From Pseudomonadota bacterium (GTDB lineage: Bacteria > Pseudomonadota > Alphaproteobacteria > Rhizobiales > Hyphomicrobiaceae), in contig JAEXXM010000062.1 of assembly GCA_023405815.1 (NCBI GenBank), forward strand, positions 1 to 18,568: 18,568 nucleotides of DNA, given 5' to 3'. The notes under the pieces were generated by a model that did not search any database, was not told where the DNA came from, and was given only the letters and a program-made list of their open reading frames with translations. A program made the position numbers and the translations under genes. Positions 1 through 7,864 of this stretch are shown here, piece by piece. How positions within the stretch are numbered: the stretch's first letter is position 1; each line of letters opens with the position of its first letter.

Positions 1-1622
1 CGCGGGCCATTGCCGAGTTCGAAGAGTTCGTCGAGCTGACCGGACGCCTCGGCTCCTTCGCCGGCCTGTACTATGCCGGCAATCAGGCGGACCCCGAGCG
101 CGCCAAGTTCTACGGCGACATCGCCGAAAAGCTCACCGCCATTTCGATGGACATCATCTTCTTCGAGCTCGAGCTCAACCAGATCGACGATTCCGTGCTC
201 GAGGCCGCGCTCGGGAACGAGAAACTCGCGCACTACAAGCCGTGGATCGAGAACGTCCGCAAGGAGAAGCCCTACCAGCTCGAGGAAAAGATCGAGCGCC
301 TGTTCCACGAGAAGAGCCAGACTTCGTCCGGCGCCTTCAACCGCCTGTTCAACGAGACCATCGCTGCGCTCCGCTTTCCCGTTGCCGGCGAGGCCGAGCC
401 GCTGCCGCTCGAGTTGACGCTCAACCTGCTCTCCAGTCCCGACGAGAAGAAGCGCCAGGCTGGCTCCGAGGCACTTTCGAAGGTGTTCAAGGACAACGTG
501 CGGCTGTTCACGCTGATCACCAACACGCTTGCGAAGGACAAGGAGATCTCCGACCGCTGGCGCGGCTTCAAGGACGTCGCTGACGCGCGCCATCTCGCCA
601 ATCAGGTCGAGCGTGAGGTCGTCGAGGCACTGGTCTCCAGCGTGCGCGCCGCCTATCCGCGCCTGTCGCACCGCTACTACGCAATGAAGGCCAAATGGGT
701 GGGCAAGGATCGCCTTGCCCACTGGGACCGCAACGCCCCGCTGCCCGAGCGCCCCGAGCGCACCTTCGCCTGGCCCGAGGCGCAAAAGCTCGTGCTCGGT
801 GCCTATCACGACTTCGCCCCGCAGATGGCCGAGGTCGCCGGCGAGTTCTTCGACAAGAGCTGGATCGATGCGCCGGCGCGTCCCGGCAAGGCGCCGGGGG
901 CCTTCGCCGCCGCGACCGTACCCTCGGTGCACCCCTACGTGCTGCTCAACTATCTGGGCAAGCCGCGCGACGTGATGACCCTCGCGCACGAGCTGGGTCA
1001 TGGCGTGCATCAGATGCTCGCACGCCCGCAGGGTGCGCTACTTGCCTCGACGCCGCTGACGCTGGCCGAGACGGCGTCCGTGTTCGGCGAGATGCTCGCA
1101 TTCAAAGCACTGCTGAAGCAGACGCACGATGCGCGCGAGAAGAAGGCTCTCATCGCCGGCAAGATCGAGGACATGCTCAACACGGTCGTGCGCCAGATCG
1201 CGTTCTATACCTTCGAGCGCAAGGTGCACGAGGCGCGCCGGCAGGGCGAGCTGACGCCCGACCAGCTCGGTGCCATCTGGGTGGAGGTTCAGGCGGAGAG
1301 CTTGGGGCCGGCCATCGAGCTCAAGCCCGGCTACGAGGTGTTCTGGGCCTACATCCCCCACTTCATCCACTCGCCGTTCTACGTCTACGCCTACGCATTC
1401 GGCGATTGCCTCGTGAACTCCCTCTACGGACTCTATCAGGAGGCGCACCCAGGCTTCGTCGCCAAGTACTTCGATATGCTCAAGGCTGGCGGCTCGAAAC
1501 ATCACTCGCAGTTGCTCGCCCCCTTCGGATTGGACGCATCCAAACCCGAGTTCTGGAACAAGGGCTTGAAGGTGATCGAGGGCATGATCGACGAGCTGGA
1601 GGCCGCCGACGCAAGGGCTTGA
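1..1622 (+). CDS. M3-family zinc oligoendopeptidase (PepF-like), 5' end outside window
   Basis: The frame is open from base 3 and has no start in the window, so the N-terminus lies upstream; about 540 residues are visible. A zinc-binding HELGH motif is encoded at 987-1001, and an ETASVFGE segment about 24 residues later supplies the expected third zinc ligand (Glu), as in M3 peptidases. The upstream helical region fits the oligopeptidase-F fold. These enzymes are cytoplasmic and cleave short peptides, usually in peptide turnover. The first in-frame ATG in the window, at 147, is internal because homology-like sequence (a Glu-rich segment, then FAGLYYAG) runs before it. No neighbour suggests a specialised substrate. 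The family assignment is secure; the exact subfamily is inferred from the motif context. Confidence 0.93.
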   Translation, partial: RAIAEFEEFVELTGRLGSFAGLYYAGNQADPERAKFYGDIAEKLTAISMDIIFFELELNQIDDSVLEAALGNEKLAHYKPWIENVRKEKPYQLEEKIERLFHEKSQTSSGAFNRLFNETIAALRFPVAGEAEPLPLELTLNLLSSPDEKKRQAGSEALSKVFKDNVRLFTLITNTLAKDKEISDRWRGFKDVADARHLANQVEREVVEALVSSVRAAYPRLSHRYYAMKAKWVGKDRLAHWDRNAPLPERPERTFAWPEAQKLVLGAYHDFAPQMAEVAGEFFDKSWIDAPARPGKAPGAFAAATVPSVHPYVLLNYLGKPRDVMTLAHELGHGVHQMLARPQGALLASTPLTLAETASVFGEMLAFKALLKQTHDAREKKALIAGKIEDMLNTVVRQIAFYTFERKVHEARRQGELTPDQLGAIWVEVQAESLGPAIELKPGYEVFWAYIPHFIHSPFYVYAYAFGDCLVNSLYGLYQEAHPGFVAKYFDMLKAGGSKHHSQLLAPFGLDASKPEFWNKGLKVIEGMIDELEAADARA

Positions 1623-1663
1623 ACGGCGCGTTGCGCCTTCCCATACATTACGCGCCGACGCGG

Positions 1664-1694
1664 GCGGACGGTCTTTGCTTGGCAGACCGCCCCC
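1664..1694 (+). terminator. Possible hairpin terminator after the oligoendopeptidase
   Basis: CGGTCT (1669-1674) pairs with AGACCG (1684-1689) around a 9-base loop, and flanking G and C runs extend the stem with mismatches. It lies about 45 bases after the stop codon. There is no T-run, so rho-independent activity is uncertain. Confidence 0.35.
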
Positions 1695-1846
1695 CGCGCG
1701 CTTTGCTCCCGCTTCAGAAGCTTAGACTAAAGTCAAGGCTGTAAAGCTTTGCCGCAAGCCGTTATGGGACATTCCATTGCGCGGCGTTAGGGGTTAGAAG
1801 CGCCCGCCATTGCTGCACAGCAGCCAGTTAGATGTGAGGTGCCGAC

Positions 1847-3760
1847 GTGGCACAATCGCAGTCGGTGGCACGGGGCGCCGACCAGGGAGTGCCGGAAGGC
1901 ATCCCGCAAGAGAAGTTCTGGGCACTCGTTGTCGGCTCGATCGGCGTCGTCTACGGCGACATCGGCACGAGCCCTCTCTATGCCTTCAAGGAAGCGATCA
2001 TCGCCGCCAAGGGCGCGAGCTTCGCCGGACGCGAGGCCGTGTTCGGCGTGCTCTCGCTGATCACCTGGGCGCTGCTCCTCATCGTCACCTTGAAGTACGT
2101 CTTCATCCTGCTGCGCGCCGACAACCGCGGCGAGGGCGGCATCTTCGCCCTCATGGCACTCGGACAGCAGGTGGCCAAGCGCAGCACCACAGTGATCTTG
2201 GGCCTTGGCATTGCCGGTGCCGCGTTCTTCTACGGCGACGCCGTGATCACCCCGGCCATCTCCGTGCTGTCGGCGGTCGAGGGCCTGCATCTCGTCTCGC
2301 CGGCGTTCGACCATCTCGTCCTGCCGCTCGCCATTGTAATCCTCATCGCCCTGTTCGCTGTGCAATCGCACGGAACGGCAAAGGTGGCGGCCTGGTTTGG
2401 CCCCATCACAATGGTGTGGTTCATAGCCCTGTTCGTCGGCGGCATCGCCAGCATCGCTGTGAACCCCGACGTGCTCGTCGCGCTCAATCCGTTCTACGGC
2501 ATCAAGTTCGTACTCAAGCACGGCGTCATCGGCCTTACCGTCCTCGGCCTCGTCTTCCTCGCCGTCACCGGCGCCGAGGCCCTCTACGCCGACCTCGGCC
2601 ACTTCGGCCGCAAGCCGATCCAGACCGCGTGGCTCAGCTTCGTGCTGCCTGCGCTACTCGTGAACTACTTCGGCCAGGGCGCTCTGGTGCTCACCAACCC
2701 ACAAGCGATCGAGAGCCCATTCTACCTGCTCTATCCGGAGTGGGCGCTGATCCCGATGGTCATCCTCGCCACGGCGGCCACCATCATCGCCAGCCAGGCG
2801 GTGATTACCGGCGCCTTCTCGCTGACGCGCCAGGCGATCCAGCTCGGTCTTCTGCCGCGTCTCGGCATCAAGCACACCTCCGAGAGCATGGCCGGCCAGA
2901 TCTACATGCCGCGCGTCAACTGGCTGCTGCTCGTTGCCGTGCTGTTCATGGTCATGCTGTTCAAGAGCTCATCGAGCCTCGCCGCGGCCTACGGCGTCGC
3001 CGTCACCGCCGAGATGGTGATCACCTCGCTCATCGCCTTCTTCGTCATCTGGCGCATGTGGGGCTGGAGCGTGTGGCACACGGCTGCGCTGATCGTGCCC
3101 CTGCTGTTCATCGAGCAGGCGTTCTTCGCCGCCAACATGCTGAAGATCCTCGAAGGCGCCTGGGTGCCGCTGCTGATGGCGGCCTGCGTCGGCCTCATCA
3201 TGGTCACGTGGGTGCGCGGCTCGCGCCTCCTCGCCAAGCAGACGCGCAAGAACGAGGCCGACCTCGACTGGCTGCTGCGCAAGCTCGAGGCCAAGCCCCC
3301 GCATCGCGTCCCCGGAACGGCTGTATTCTTCACCGCCGACCCGACCGCGGCGCCGACCGCTCTGATGCACAATCTGAAGCACAACCGCGTCCTGCACGAG
3401 CGCAACATCATCCTCTCCATCCGCACCGAGGACGTCCCGCGCGTACCGCGCTACGAGCGCGTCACCGTCGAGCGCGTCACCGATACCTTCGTCCGTCTCG
3501 TCGCCCGCTACGGCTTCATGGAGACGCCGAGCGTTCCCAAGATCCTCGACGTATGCCGGCGCAAGGACCTCAACATCGATATCGGCGCCACCTCGTTCTT
3601 CCTCTCGCGGCGCAATTTGAGGACGACGCCCAAGTCGGAGATGCCGGTCTGGCAGGACAAGCTGTTCGTCGCCCTCGCGCGCAGCGCGCAGGATGCGACG
3701 ACCTACTTCCAGATCCCGACCGACCGCGTCGTCGAGGTCGGCACCCAGGTCGCCGTCTGA
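1847..3760 (+). CDS. kup: Kup-type low-affinity potassium:proton symporter
   Basis: This 637-residue inner-membrane protein takes up K+ with protons. The family signature GDIGTSPLYAF begins at residue 37. About twelve hydrophobic segments fill roughly residues 24-460, and a soluble C-terminal domain follows, containing segments such as RNIILSI and RYGFMETPSVP that are typical of Kup. The length is normal for the family. The start is GTG at 1847, with the purine-rich GAGGTG at 1836-1841 as ribosome binding site; no upstream alternative fits as well. The gene is preceded by a 224-base non-coding stretch. The ABC1 kinase follows 58 bases downstream, so the two could be co-transcribed. No regulatory RNA motif that I recognise lies in the leader. 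Confidence 0.96.
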   Translation: MAQSQSVARGADQGVPEGIPQEKFWALVVGSIGVVYGDIGTSPLYAFKEAIIAAKGASFAGREAVFGVLSLITWALLLIVTLKYVFILLRADNRGEGGIFALMALGQQVAKRSTTVILGLGIAGAAFFYGDAVITPAISVLSAVEGLHLVSPAFDHLVLPLAIVILIALFAVQSHGTAKVAAWFGPITMVWFIALFVGGIASIAVNPDVLVALNPFYGIKFVLKHGVIGLTVLGLVFLAVTGAEALYADLGHFGRKPIQTAWLSFVLPALLVNYFGQGALVLTNPQAIESPFYLLYPEWALIPMVILATAATIIASQAVITGAFSLTRQAIQLGLLPRLGIKHTSESMAGQIYMPRVNWLLLVAVLFMVMLFKSSSSLAAAYGVAVTAEMVITSLIAFFVIWRMWGWSVWHTAALIVPLLFIEQAFFAANMLKILEGAWVPLLMAACVGLIMVTWVRGSRLLAKQTRKNEADLDWLLRKLEAKPPHRVPGTAVFFTADPTAAPTALMHNLKHNRVLHERNIILSIRTEDVPRVPRYERVTVERVTDTFVRLVARYGFMETPSVPKILDVCRRKDLNIDIGATSFFLSRRNLRTTPKSEMPVWQDKLFVALARSAQDATTYFQIPTDRVVEVGTQVAV

Positions 3761-3818
3761 CGCACGTCTGCGCAACGCCCTTGCCTCGGCGCACGTTTGT
3801 GCCGATATGCGCTTTGCC

Positions 3819-5174
3819 ATGAGCAACGAGGAAAACCGCTTCTCGGCGAGGGCCGCACGGTACGTGAAGGTCGGCGCCAACGTCGGTGCCGTCGCCGCCC
3901 GCGTTGCCGGCCAGCGCCTGTTCGGCGTCGAGCAGGATCACGCCCGCGCCGCTGCCGACCTTGCGACCGCGCTCGGCGGCCTCAAGGGACCGCTGATGAA
4001 GGTCGCGCAGCTCCTTTCGACGATCCCCGAGGCGCTGCCGCCCGAGTACGCGCGCGAGCTGACCCAGCTCCAGTCGGCGGCCCCTCCGATGGGCCCCGCC
4101 TTCGCCAGGCGACGCATGCAGGCAGAGCTCGGACCCGACTGGGCAACACGCTTCGCTGCATTCGATGTCGAAGCTGCGGCCTCTGCCTCGCTCGGGCAGG
4201 TGCACCGTGCGAAGGCGCTCGACGGCCGCGACCTCGCCGTCAAGCTGCAGTATCCCGACATGGCTTCGGCCGTCGAAGCCGACCTCGTGCAGCTCAAGGC
4301 CGTCTTCGCCATTCATGCGCGCATGAGCCCGGCCGTCGAGACCGGCGAGATCCTGAAGGAGATCGCCGCGCGCCTGCGCGAGGAGCTCGACTACGACCTC
4401 GAGGCGCGTCACACGCAGCTCTACGCTCGCATTTTCGCCGACGACGCGCTGATCCGCGTGCCGCAGGTCGTGCCCGAGCTTTCGACCAAACGCCTGCTGA
4501 CGATGACCTGGCTCGAAGGCAGGAAGCTGCTCGACTACAAGACTGCTCCCCTTCCCGACCGCAACGCCATCGCCCGCGCCATGTTTCGCGCCTGGTGGTT
4601 TCCCTTCAGCCACTACGGCGTCATCCATGGCGATCCGCATCTAGGGAACTACACGGTCTTCGAGGACGGCGGCCATCCGGCCGGCATCAACCTCCTCGAC
4701 TACGGATGCATCCGCAGCTTCCGCCCTCCGTTCGTGCAGGGCGTCATCGATCTTTACCGCGGGTTGCTGGCCGGCGACCGCGGCCGCATCGTCCATGCCT
4801 ACGAGACGTGGGGCTTTACCGGCCTGTCGAACGAGCTGATCGACGGCCTCACCATCTGGGCGCGTTTCATCTACGGGCCGCTGCTCGACGACCGCGAGCG
4901 CTCCATCGCCGAGGATACGAGCCCCGGCGAGTACGGCCGCCACGAGGCCATGACCGTACACCGCATCCTGAGGGAGAAGGGCCCCGTGAAGGTGCCGCGC
5001 GAGTTCGTGTTCATGGACCGCGCCGCCATCGGCCTGGGCGGAGTCTTTCTGCACCTTGACGCGCGTCAGAACTGGTATCGCCTCTTCAACGACACCATCG
5101 AGGGTTTCGACCTCGCGCAAGTGTCCGAGCGCCAGCGCGCGACCTTCACGGCTACCGGTGTTCCTCTGCCATAG
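3819..5174 (+). CDS. ABC1/AarF (UbiB-like) atypical kinase family protein
   Basis: This is a 451-residue protein of the ABC1/ADCK family, whose studied members (UbiB, Coq8) support ubiquinone synthesis as ATPases or kinases. Visible landmarks are LMKVAQLLS, which stands where the family KxGQ motif is expected, the Ala-rich nucleotide loop ending SASLGQVH, the Lys of LAVKLQ, the catalytic-loop HGDPHLGN near residue 270, and the metal-binding LLDYG. No C-terminal membrane pair like that of E. coli UbiB is obvious. I prefer ATG 3819 (MSNEENRFS); ATG 3807 is in frame and possible, and neither has a strong ribosome binding site. The open frame extends back into kup, but that part is not convincing as coding. 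It lies 58 bases after kup. The substrate is unknown; a quinone-related role is inferred from the family only. Confidence 0.9.
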   Translation: MSNEENRFSARAARYVKVGANVGAVAARVAGQRLFGVEQDHARAAADLATALGGLKGPLMKVAQLLSTIPEALPPEYARELTQLQSAAPPMGPAFARRRMQAELGPDWATRFAAFDVEAAASASLGQVHRAKALDGRDLAVKLQYPDMASAVEADLVQLKAVFAIHARMSPAVETGEILKEIAARLREELDYDLEARHTQLYARIFADDALIRVPQVVPELSTKRLLTMTWLEGRKLLDYKTAPLPDRNAIARAMFRAWWFPFSHYGVIHGDPHLGNYTVFEDGGHPAGINLLDYGCIRSFRPPFVQGVIDLYRGLLAGDRGRIVHAYETWGFTGLSNELIDGLTIWARFIYGPLLDDRERSIAEDTSPGEYGRHEAMTVHRILREKGPVKVPREFVFMDRAAIGLGGVFLHLDARQNWYRLFNDTIEGFDLAQVSERQRATFTATGVPLP

Positions 5175-5217
5175 GCACGATCTGGCTCACGCGCCGGGCG
5201 AACCAAGCAGCGCGCCG

Positions 5218-5233
5218 TGTTCCCTAAGGAACA
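5218..5233. repeat. Short perfect inverted repeat (6 bp arms, 4-base spacer)
   Basis: TGTTCC (5218-5223) and GGAACA (5228-5233) are perfect inverted repeats separated by CTAA. The element lies 44 bases after the kinase stop and about 90 bases before the Cys-rich protein start. It could be a weak operator or part of a hairpin. There is no T-run. Confidence 0.35.
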
Positions 5234-5321
5234 GCCGCCGCCCCCATTGAACGCCATTCTGACGGTGCGCTCGCCAATTAGCGCGGCGTCACTTCGATAG
5301 ATATCCCCAAGGAGATTGATC

Positions 5322-5630
5322 TTGATTGCGACTTTGAAAATTTCTCGCCTCGCCGCTTTGTCTGCCGCCGCCATCATGATGGTCGGCATCGCACTGGCTC
5401 CGGCCTCCCACGCCGGAACTCCGCAGTATCAGACGGTGAAATCCCCCATCACGCCTGTTGCCGCGAAGCTCAAGACGCCGGGCAAGGGCGCTCGCCGCGA
5501 CTGCAACGGCCAGACGACCACCCAATGTTGCGATGGACTATCCTACTGCGGCTGCCTCTACATGCCGGGCTCTGACGATACGCATCCGACGGCCTGCTTC
5601 GCAAATCCGCCCCCGAAGCCGAAGGGCTAA
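5322..5630 (+). CDS. Small exported Cys-rich protein, function unknown
   Basis: I do not recognise a family for this 102-residue protein. The start is TTG at 5322, six bases after a very strong AAGGAGA ribosome binding site (5309-5315). An in-frame TTG at 5316 is too close to that site to be used. The N-terminus is a classic Sec signal peptide (basic LKISR, long Ala/Met-rich core, cleavage probably after ASHA near residue 30). The mature part is Lys/Pro-rich and then carries six cysteines in about 35 residues, including a CC pair and a C-G-C pair, before a Pro/Lys-rich tail. Six cysteines suggest either three disulfides or a metal site in the periplasm. The gene stands alone between the ABC1 kinase and a convergent DUF2892 gene. 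Confidence 0.8.
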   Translation: MIATLKISRLAALSAAAIMMVGIALAPASHAGTPQYQTVKSPITPVAAKLKTPGKGARRDCNGQTTTQCCDGLSYCGCLYMPGSDDTHPTACFANPPPKPKG

Positions 5631-5707
5631 ACGCCTCAAACCACGTGACGGACGCGCAGGTGGCCGGCAGGCCGCCTGTGCGCTCTTCTATGCAAGGCGT
5701 CGCGCAG

Positions 5708-5908
5708 TCAGGCTCTGCGGCAGGTGTTGATTCCGAGCAGCGAATAGGCCGGGCATCGTCCGACGAGACCCGTAACGAGCGGCACGATGCCGATCCATCC
5801 CCACGCCGACTGATAGTCGGGACCGAACATCCCCAGCGCTGCGCCGATGAGCAGCAATCCGACGACGATGCGCAGGGTGCGGTCGAGCGCGCCTTCGTTG
5901 ACAGACAT
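5708..5908 (-). CDS. DUF2892 (YgaP-like transmembrane) small inner-membrane protein
   Basis: This 66-residue protein has two hydrophobic helices (about residues 10-28 and 33-50). It shows the DUF2892 pattern: an N-terminal NEGALDRTLRIVVG stretch and a C-terminal GRCPAYSLLGINTC with two cysteines. The start is ATG at 5908 with a GGGGAG ribosome binding site just upstream on the minus strand. In YgaP this kind of domain is joined to a rhodanese; here it stands alone, as is common in proteobacteria, and its role is unknown. It is divergent from the cytochrome c gene, and a FNR/FixK-like site sits midway between them, so low-oxygen regulation is plausible. The longer open frames on both strands here are shadows. 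Confidence 0.88.
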   Translation of the reverse strand: MSVNEGALDRTLRIVVGLLLIGAALGMFGPDYQSAWGWIGIVPLVTGLVGRCPAYSLLGINTCRRA

Positions 5909-5947
5909 GTGTGCGTCTCCCCTTCGAGATTTGGAACAGCGCCCGAG

Positions 5948-5953
5948 ATACTA
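5948..5953 (-). promoter_or_regulatory. Candidate -10 element for the DUF2892 gene
   Basis: On the minus strand this reads TAGTAT, matching four of six bases of TATAAT. If transcription begins about seven bases downstream (near 5941), the FNR-like box at 5976-5989 would be centred at -41.5, the classical class II activator position. This is inferred from spacing only. Confidence 0.4.
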
Positions 5954-5975
5954 AGCGTGCACACGGGGAACGTGC

Positions 5976-5989
5976 GTGATCTGCATCAA
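5976..5989. promoter_or_regulatory. FNR/FixK-type binding site (GTGAT-N4-ATCAA)
   Basis: GTGAT-CTGC-ATCAA matches nine of the ten conserved bases of the FNR/FixK consensus TTGAT-N4-ATCAA. Its centre (5982.5) is 74.5 bases from both the DUF2892 start (5908, -) and the cytochrome c start (6057, +), so one dimer could control both. For the minus direction a -10 like element sits at the right spacing; for the plus direction only a weak one (CATCCT, 6011-6016) is visible. It is a prediction without experimental support. Confidence 0.55.
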
Positions 5990-6056
5990 GGACGCGGTAA
6001 CCCGTTCGCCCATCCTCAGCGATTCTGGTTCGTGCCCGGCATATGGAGACGATGCG

Positions 6057-6380
6057 ATGTCTGTGCGCACTCTCGCCCTGATAGTCTTGATGTTGCTCTC
6101 TCTTCCGCTGCGACCAGCGCAAGCCGACGACGTGGAGAAGGGCGAGCAGCTAGCCCGCGCGTTGTGCGCCCAATGCCATCTCAATCCCGGCCAGGGCGAG
6201 AAGAAAGGGCCGATGGGCGTGCCGGGCTTTGCTGCTGTCGCCAATCGCCCGCTGCAGACTTTCGAGGGCGTCGTTGGTTGGCTGCAATCGGCGCCGCCGA
6301 TGATGCCCAGGCATCGCCTGACACAGGACGAGATGTACGCCCTCGCCGCCTACATCATGTCGCTGCGCAAGGAGCGGTAG
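6057..6380 (+). CDS. Periplasmic monohaem c-type cytochrome
   Basis: This 107-residue protein has a Sec signal peptide (cleavage probably after PAQA, near residue 22) and one haem c attachment site, CAQCH, at residues 37-41. Met82 or Met83, in the PPMMP segment, is the likely second haem ligand, and the C-terminal helix is typical of small class I cytochromes. The mature form would carry electrons in the periplasm; its partner cannot be told from the sequence. ATG 6057 is chosen because GGAGAC (6045-6050) lies six bases upstream and the signal peptide starts there; the open frame extends back to 5976 without a plausible start. It is divergent from the DUF2892 gene across a FNR/FixK-like box and convergent with the MgtC/DUF4010 gene. 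Confidence 0.92.
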   Translation: MSVRTLALIVLMLLSLPLRPAQADDVEKGEQLARALCAQCHLNPGQGEKKGPMGVPGFAAVANRPLQTFEGVVGWLQSAPPMMPRHRLTQDEMYALAAYIMSLRKER

Positions 6381-6430
6381 CCCTGCGCCGGACAGTTGTC
6401 GACCACCGGCTGCTTCTTCTGTCCAGCTGC

Positions 6431-7702
6431 TCAATGAATGGCCAGCCACAGACCGGCCGCGCCCGCGAGCAGCGTTGCGCCGAGCACCGGCACGAGCAGC
6501 CGGCCAAAAGCCCAGCCGCCAGCACTGGTTGCGAGCACGACCTTGGCGGCCGAGTTGACGGCTACGGCAATGAGAATGGCGATGACGGCGCTCGCTATGC
6601 TGAGTTGGTCAGGCGCCAGTCGCGCCATCGACAGGCTGATCGCATCGACGTCCATCACTCCCGACAGGGCGGCGAGCACGTAGGCGCCGGCCGAGCCGGC
6701 CCACGCGGCGGCGCCTCTGGCGAGCGCCATGATAACGGCGAGCAGCGCGCCGAACTGCAGCACGGCGCCGAATTCCACCGGATTGCGCAGTGACAGCGGT
6801 GCCGCCGTCTCTTCCTGCGCGCCCGCACGCCAGGCGAGCAGCCCCCCGAACCCGGCCTGGGTCAGCGCACCCAGCACCAGCGCCGGACCGATGCTCGCCA
6901 GCAGCGCCGCATTGGCGAAGGTGACGACGACGAGCACGCGCACCATCATCATCGCACCCGCAAGCGTGGTCGACGCGGCGCACGTCTCCCGGTGCGCAGG
7001 ATGCTCGCGCGCCAGATGCGCCATGTTGAGCGTCACTGCCGTCGACGAGACGAGGCCGCCCGCGAGCCCCGATAGGAGTATCCCGATCTCCGACCCCGCA
7101 ATGCGGATGGCGACGTAGCCGGCAAATGACAACGCGGCGATGAAGATCGTCATCAGCCACACCTCGCGCGGATTGACCGGCAGCCATGGGCCGATCTCCC
7201 GGTCAGGCAGCAGCGGCAGCATGATGACCGTCATGGCGAGGAGGATTAGGCCAGAGCGCAGCTCCTCCCAGGTAAGCCGCGAAAGCCAGGCGTGCAGCCA
7301 TGCCTTCAATGCGAGGAGCAGCGCCGTTGCCACGCCCGCCGCCGCCGCGGCCCGCGGATCGCCCAGCACCGCGAACGCGCCAAGGGCAAAGGCGAGCATG
7401 GCGGCAATGACGGTGGTCGCCCCGAAGCTCCCCTCGCGCACCATCTCGCGGTAGCGAAATAGCGCCACGACGACGGTGAACCCCGCAAATGCGAGTCCGA
7501 GCGCAGCGACGCCCCATGCCCCCGCGCCGAGTGCCATTGCACCCCAAACACCGCCCAAAAGCCCCGAAAGCGTCAGCGTGCGCAGTCCGGCCGCCCGCTC
7601 GCCCTCGGGCTCCTCCCGCTGCTTCCAGCCGCGCTCGATGCCGATGATGAGGCCGATGGCGAGGGCGACGGCCAGCCGCTGAATGAGTTGATAGGTATCC
7701 AT
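6431..7702 (-). CDS. MgtC/SapB and DUF4010 domain inner-membrane protein
   Basis: This 423-residue, very hydrophobic protein has about a dozen membrane segments. The N-terminal third has the MgtC/SapB signature (ALAIGLIIGIERGW near residues 13-26, then GLRTLTLSGLLGG), and the rest fits the DUF4010 domain (for example LLSGLAGGLVSSTAVT near the middle and SGVMDVDAISLSMA towards the end). The length is usual for this fusion. The cellular role of these two-domain proteins is not established; MgtC itself is linked to Mg2+ limitation and virulence in other bacteria. The start at 7702 has no clear Shine-Dalgarno sequence. A 9-bp inverted repeat lies 15-53 bases upstream of it. The gene ends 50 bases from the convergent cytochrome c gene. 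Confidence 0.9.
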   Translation of the reverse strand: MDTYQLIQRLAVALAIGLIIGIERGWKQREEPEGERAAGLRTLTLSGLLGGVWGAMALGAGAWGVAALGLAFAGFTVVVALFRYREMVREGSFGATTVIAAMLAFALGAFAVLGDPRAAAAAGVATALLLALKAWLHAWLSRLTWEELRSGLILLAMTVIMLPLLPDREIGPWLPVNPREVWLMTIFIAALSFAGYVAIRIAGSEIGILLSGLAGGLVSSTAVTLNMAHLAREHPAHRETCAASTTLAGAMMMVRVLVVVTFANAALLASIGPALVLGALTQAGFGGLLAWRAGAQEETAAPLSLRNPVEFGAVLQFGALLAVIMALARGAAAWAGSAGAYVLAALSGVMDVDAISLSMARLAPDQLSIASAVIAILIAVAVNSAAKVVLATSAGGWAFGRLLVPVLGATLLAGAAGLWLAIH

Positions 7703-7716
7703 GGCAGACGCGAAGG

Positions 7717-7755
7717 GTTAGCCGGGCTTTGCAGGCTAGCAGGACGCCGGCTAAC
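7717..7755. repeat. 9-bp perfect inverted repeat in divergent intergenic region
   Basis: GTTAGCCGG (7717-7725) and CCGGCTAAC (7747-7755) are exact inverted repeats with a 21-base spacer. Related TAGCC(C/G)GGC words recur at 7786-7794 and 7801-7808. The element sits just upstream of the minus-strand MgtC/DUF4010 start and within the upstream region of the plus-strand oxidase gene. It could be an operator for either gene. Confidence 0.45.
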
Positions 7756-7864
7756 AACCAGTACGATTGGACAACTTTCCCCCCTTAGCCCGGCGCTTGA
7801 TAGCCGGCCGTGCCTGCGGTACCAAGGAGTACAAGGTTTCAAGAAATCTCGAGGGAGAGAAGCA

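Noticed and set aside
1810..3822. 670-codon plus-strand frame overlapping kup
   Set aside because: Extremely Arg-rich translation with no recognisable domain; kup in the neighbouring frame is certain.
6390..6424. GGACAG/CTGTCC inverted repeat between the convergent cytochrome c and MgtC/DUF4010 genes as a terminator
   Set aside because: Only a 6-bp stem with a 23-base spacer and no T-run; too weak to call.
5645..6793. 382-codon plus-strand frame across the DUF2892 and cytochrome genes
   Set aside because: Overlaps three better-supported genes, and its translation is low-complexity.
7688..7701. Second FNR/FixK-like match, TTGAT-AGGT-ATCCA (9 of 10)
   Set aside because: It lies over the first codons of the MgtC/DUF4010 gene and about 170 bases before the oxidase gene, so a chance match is more likely than a functional site.
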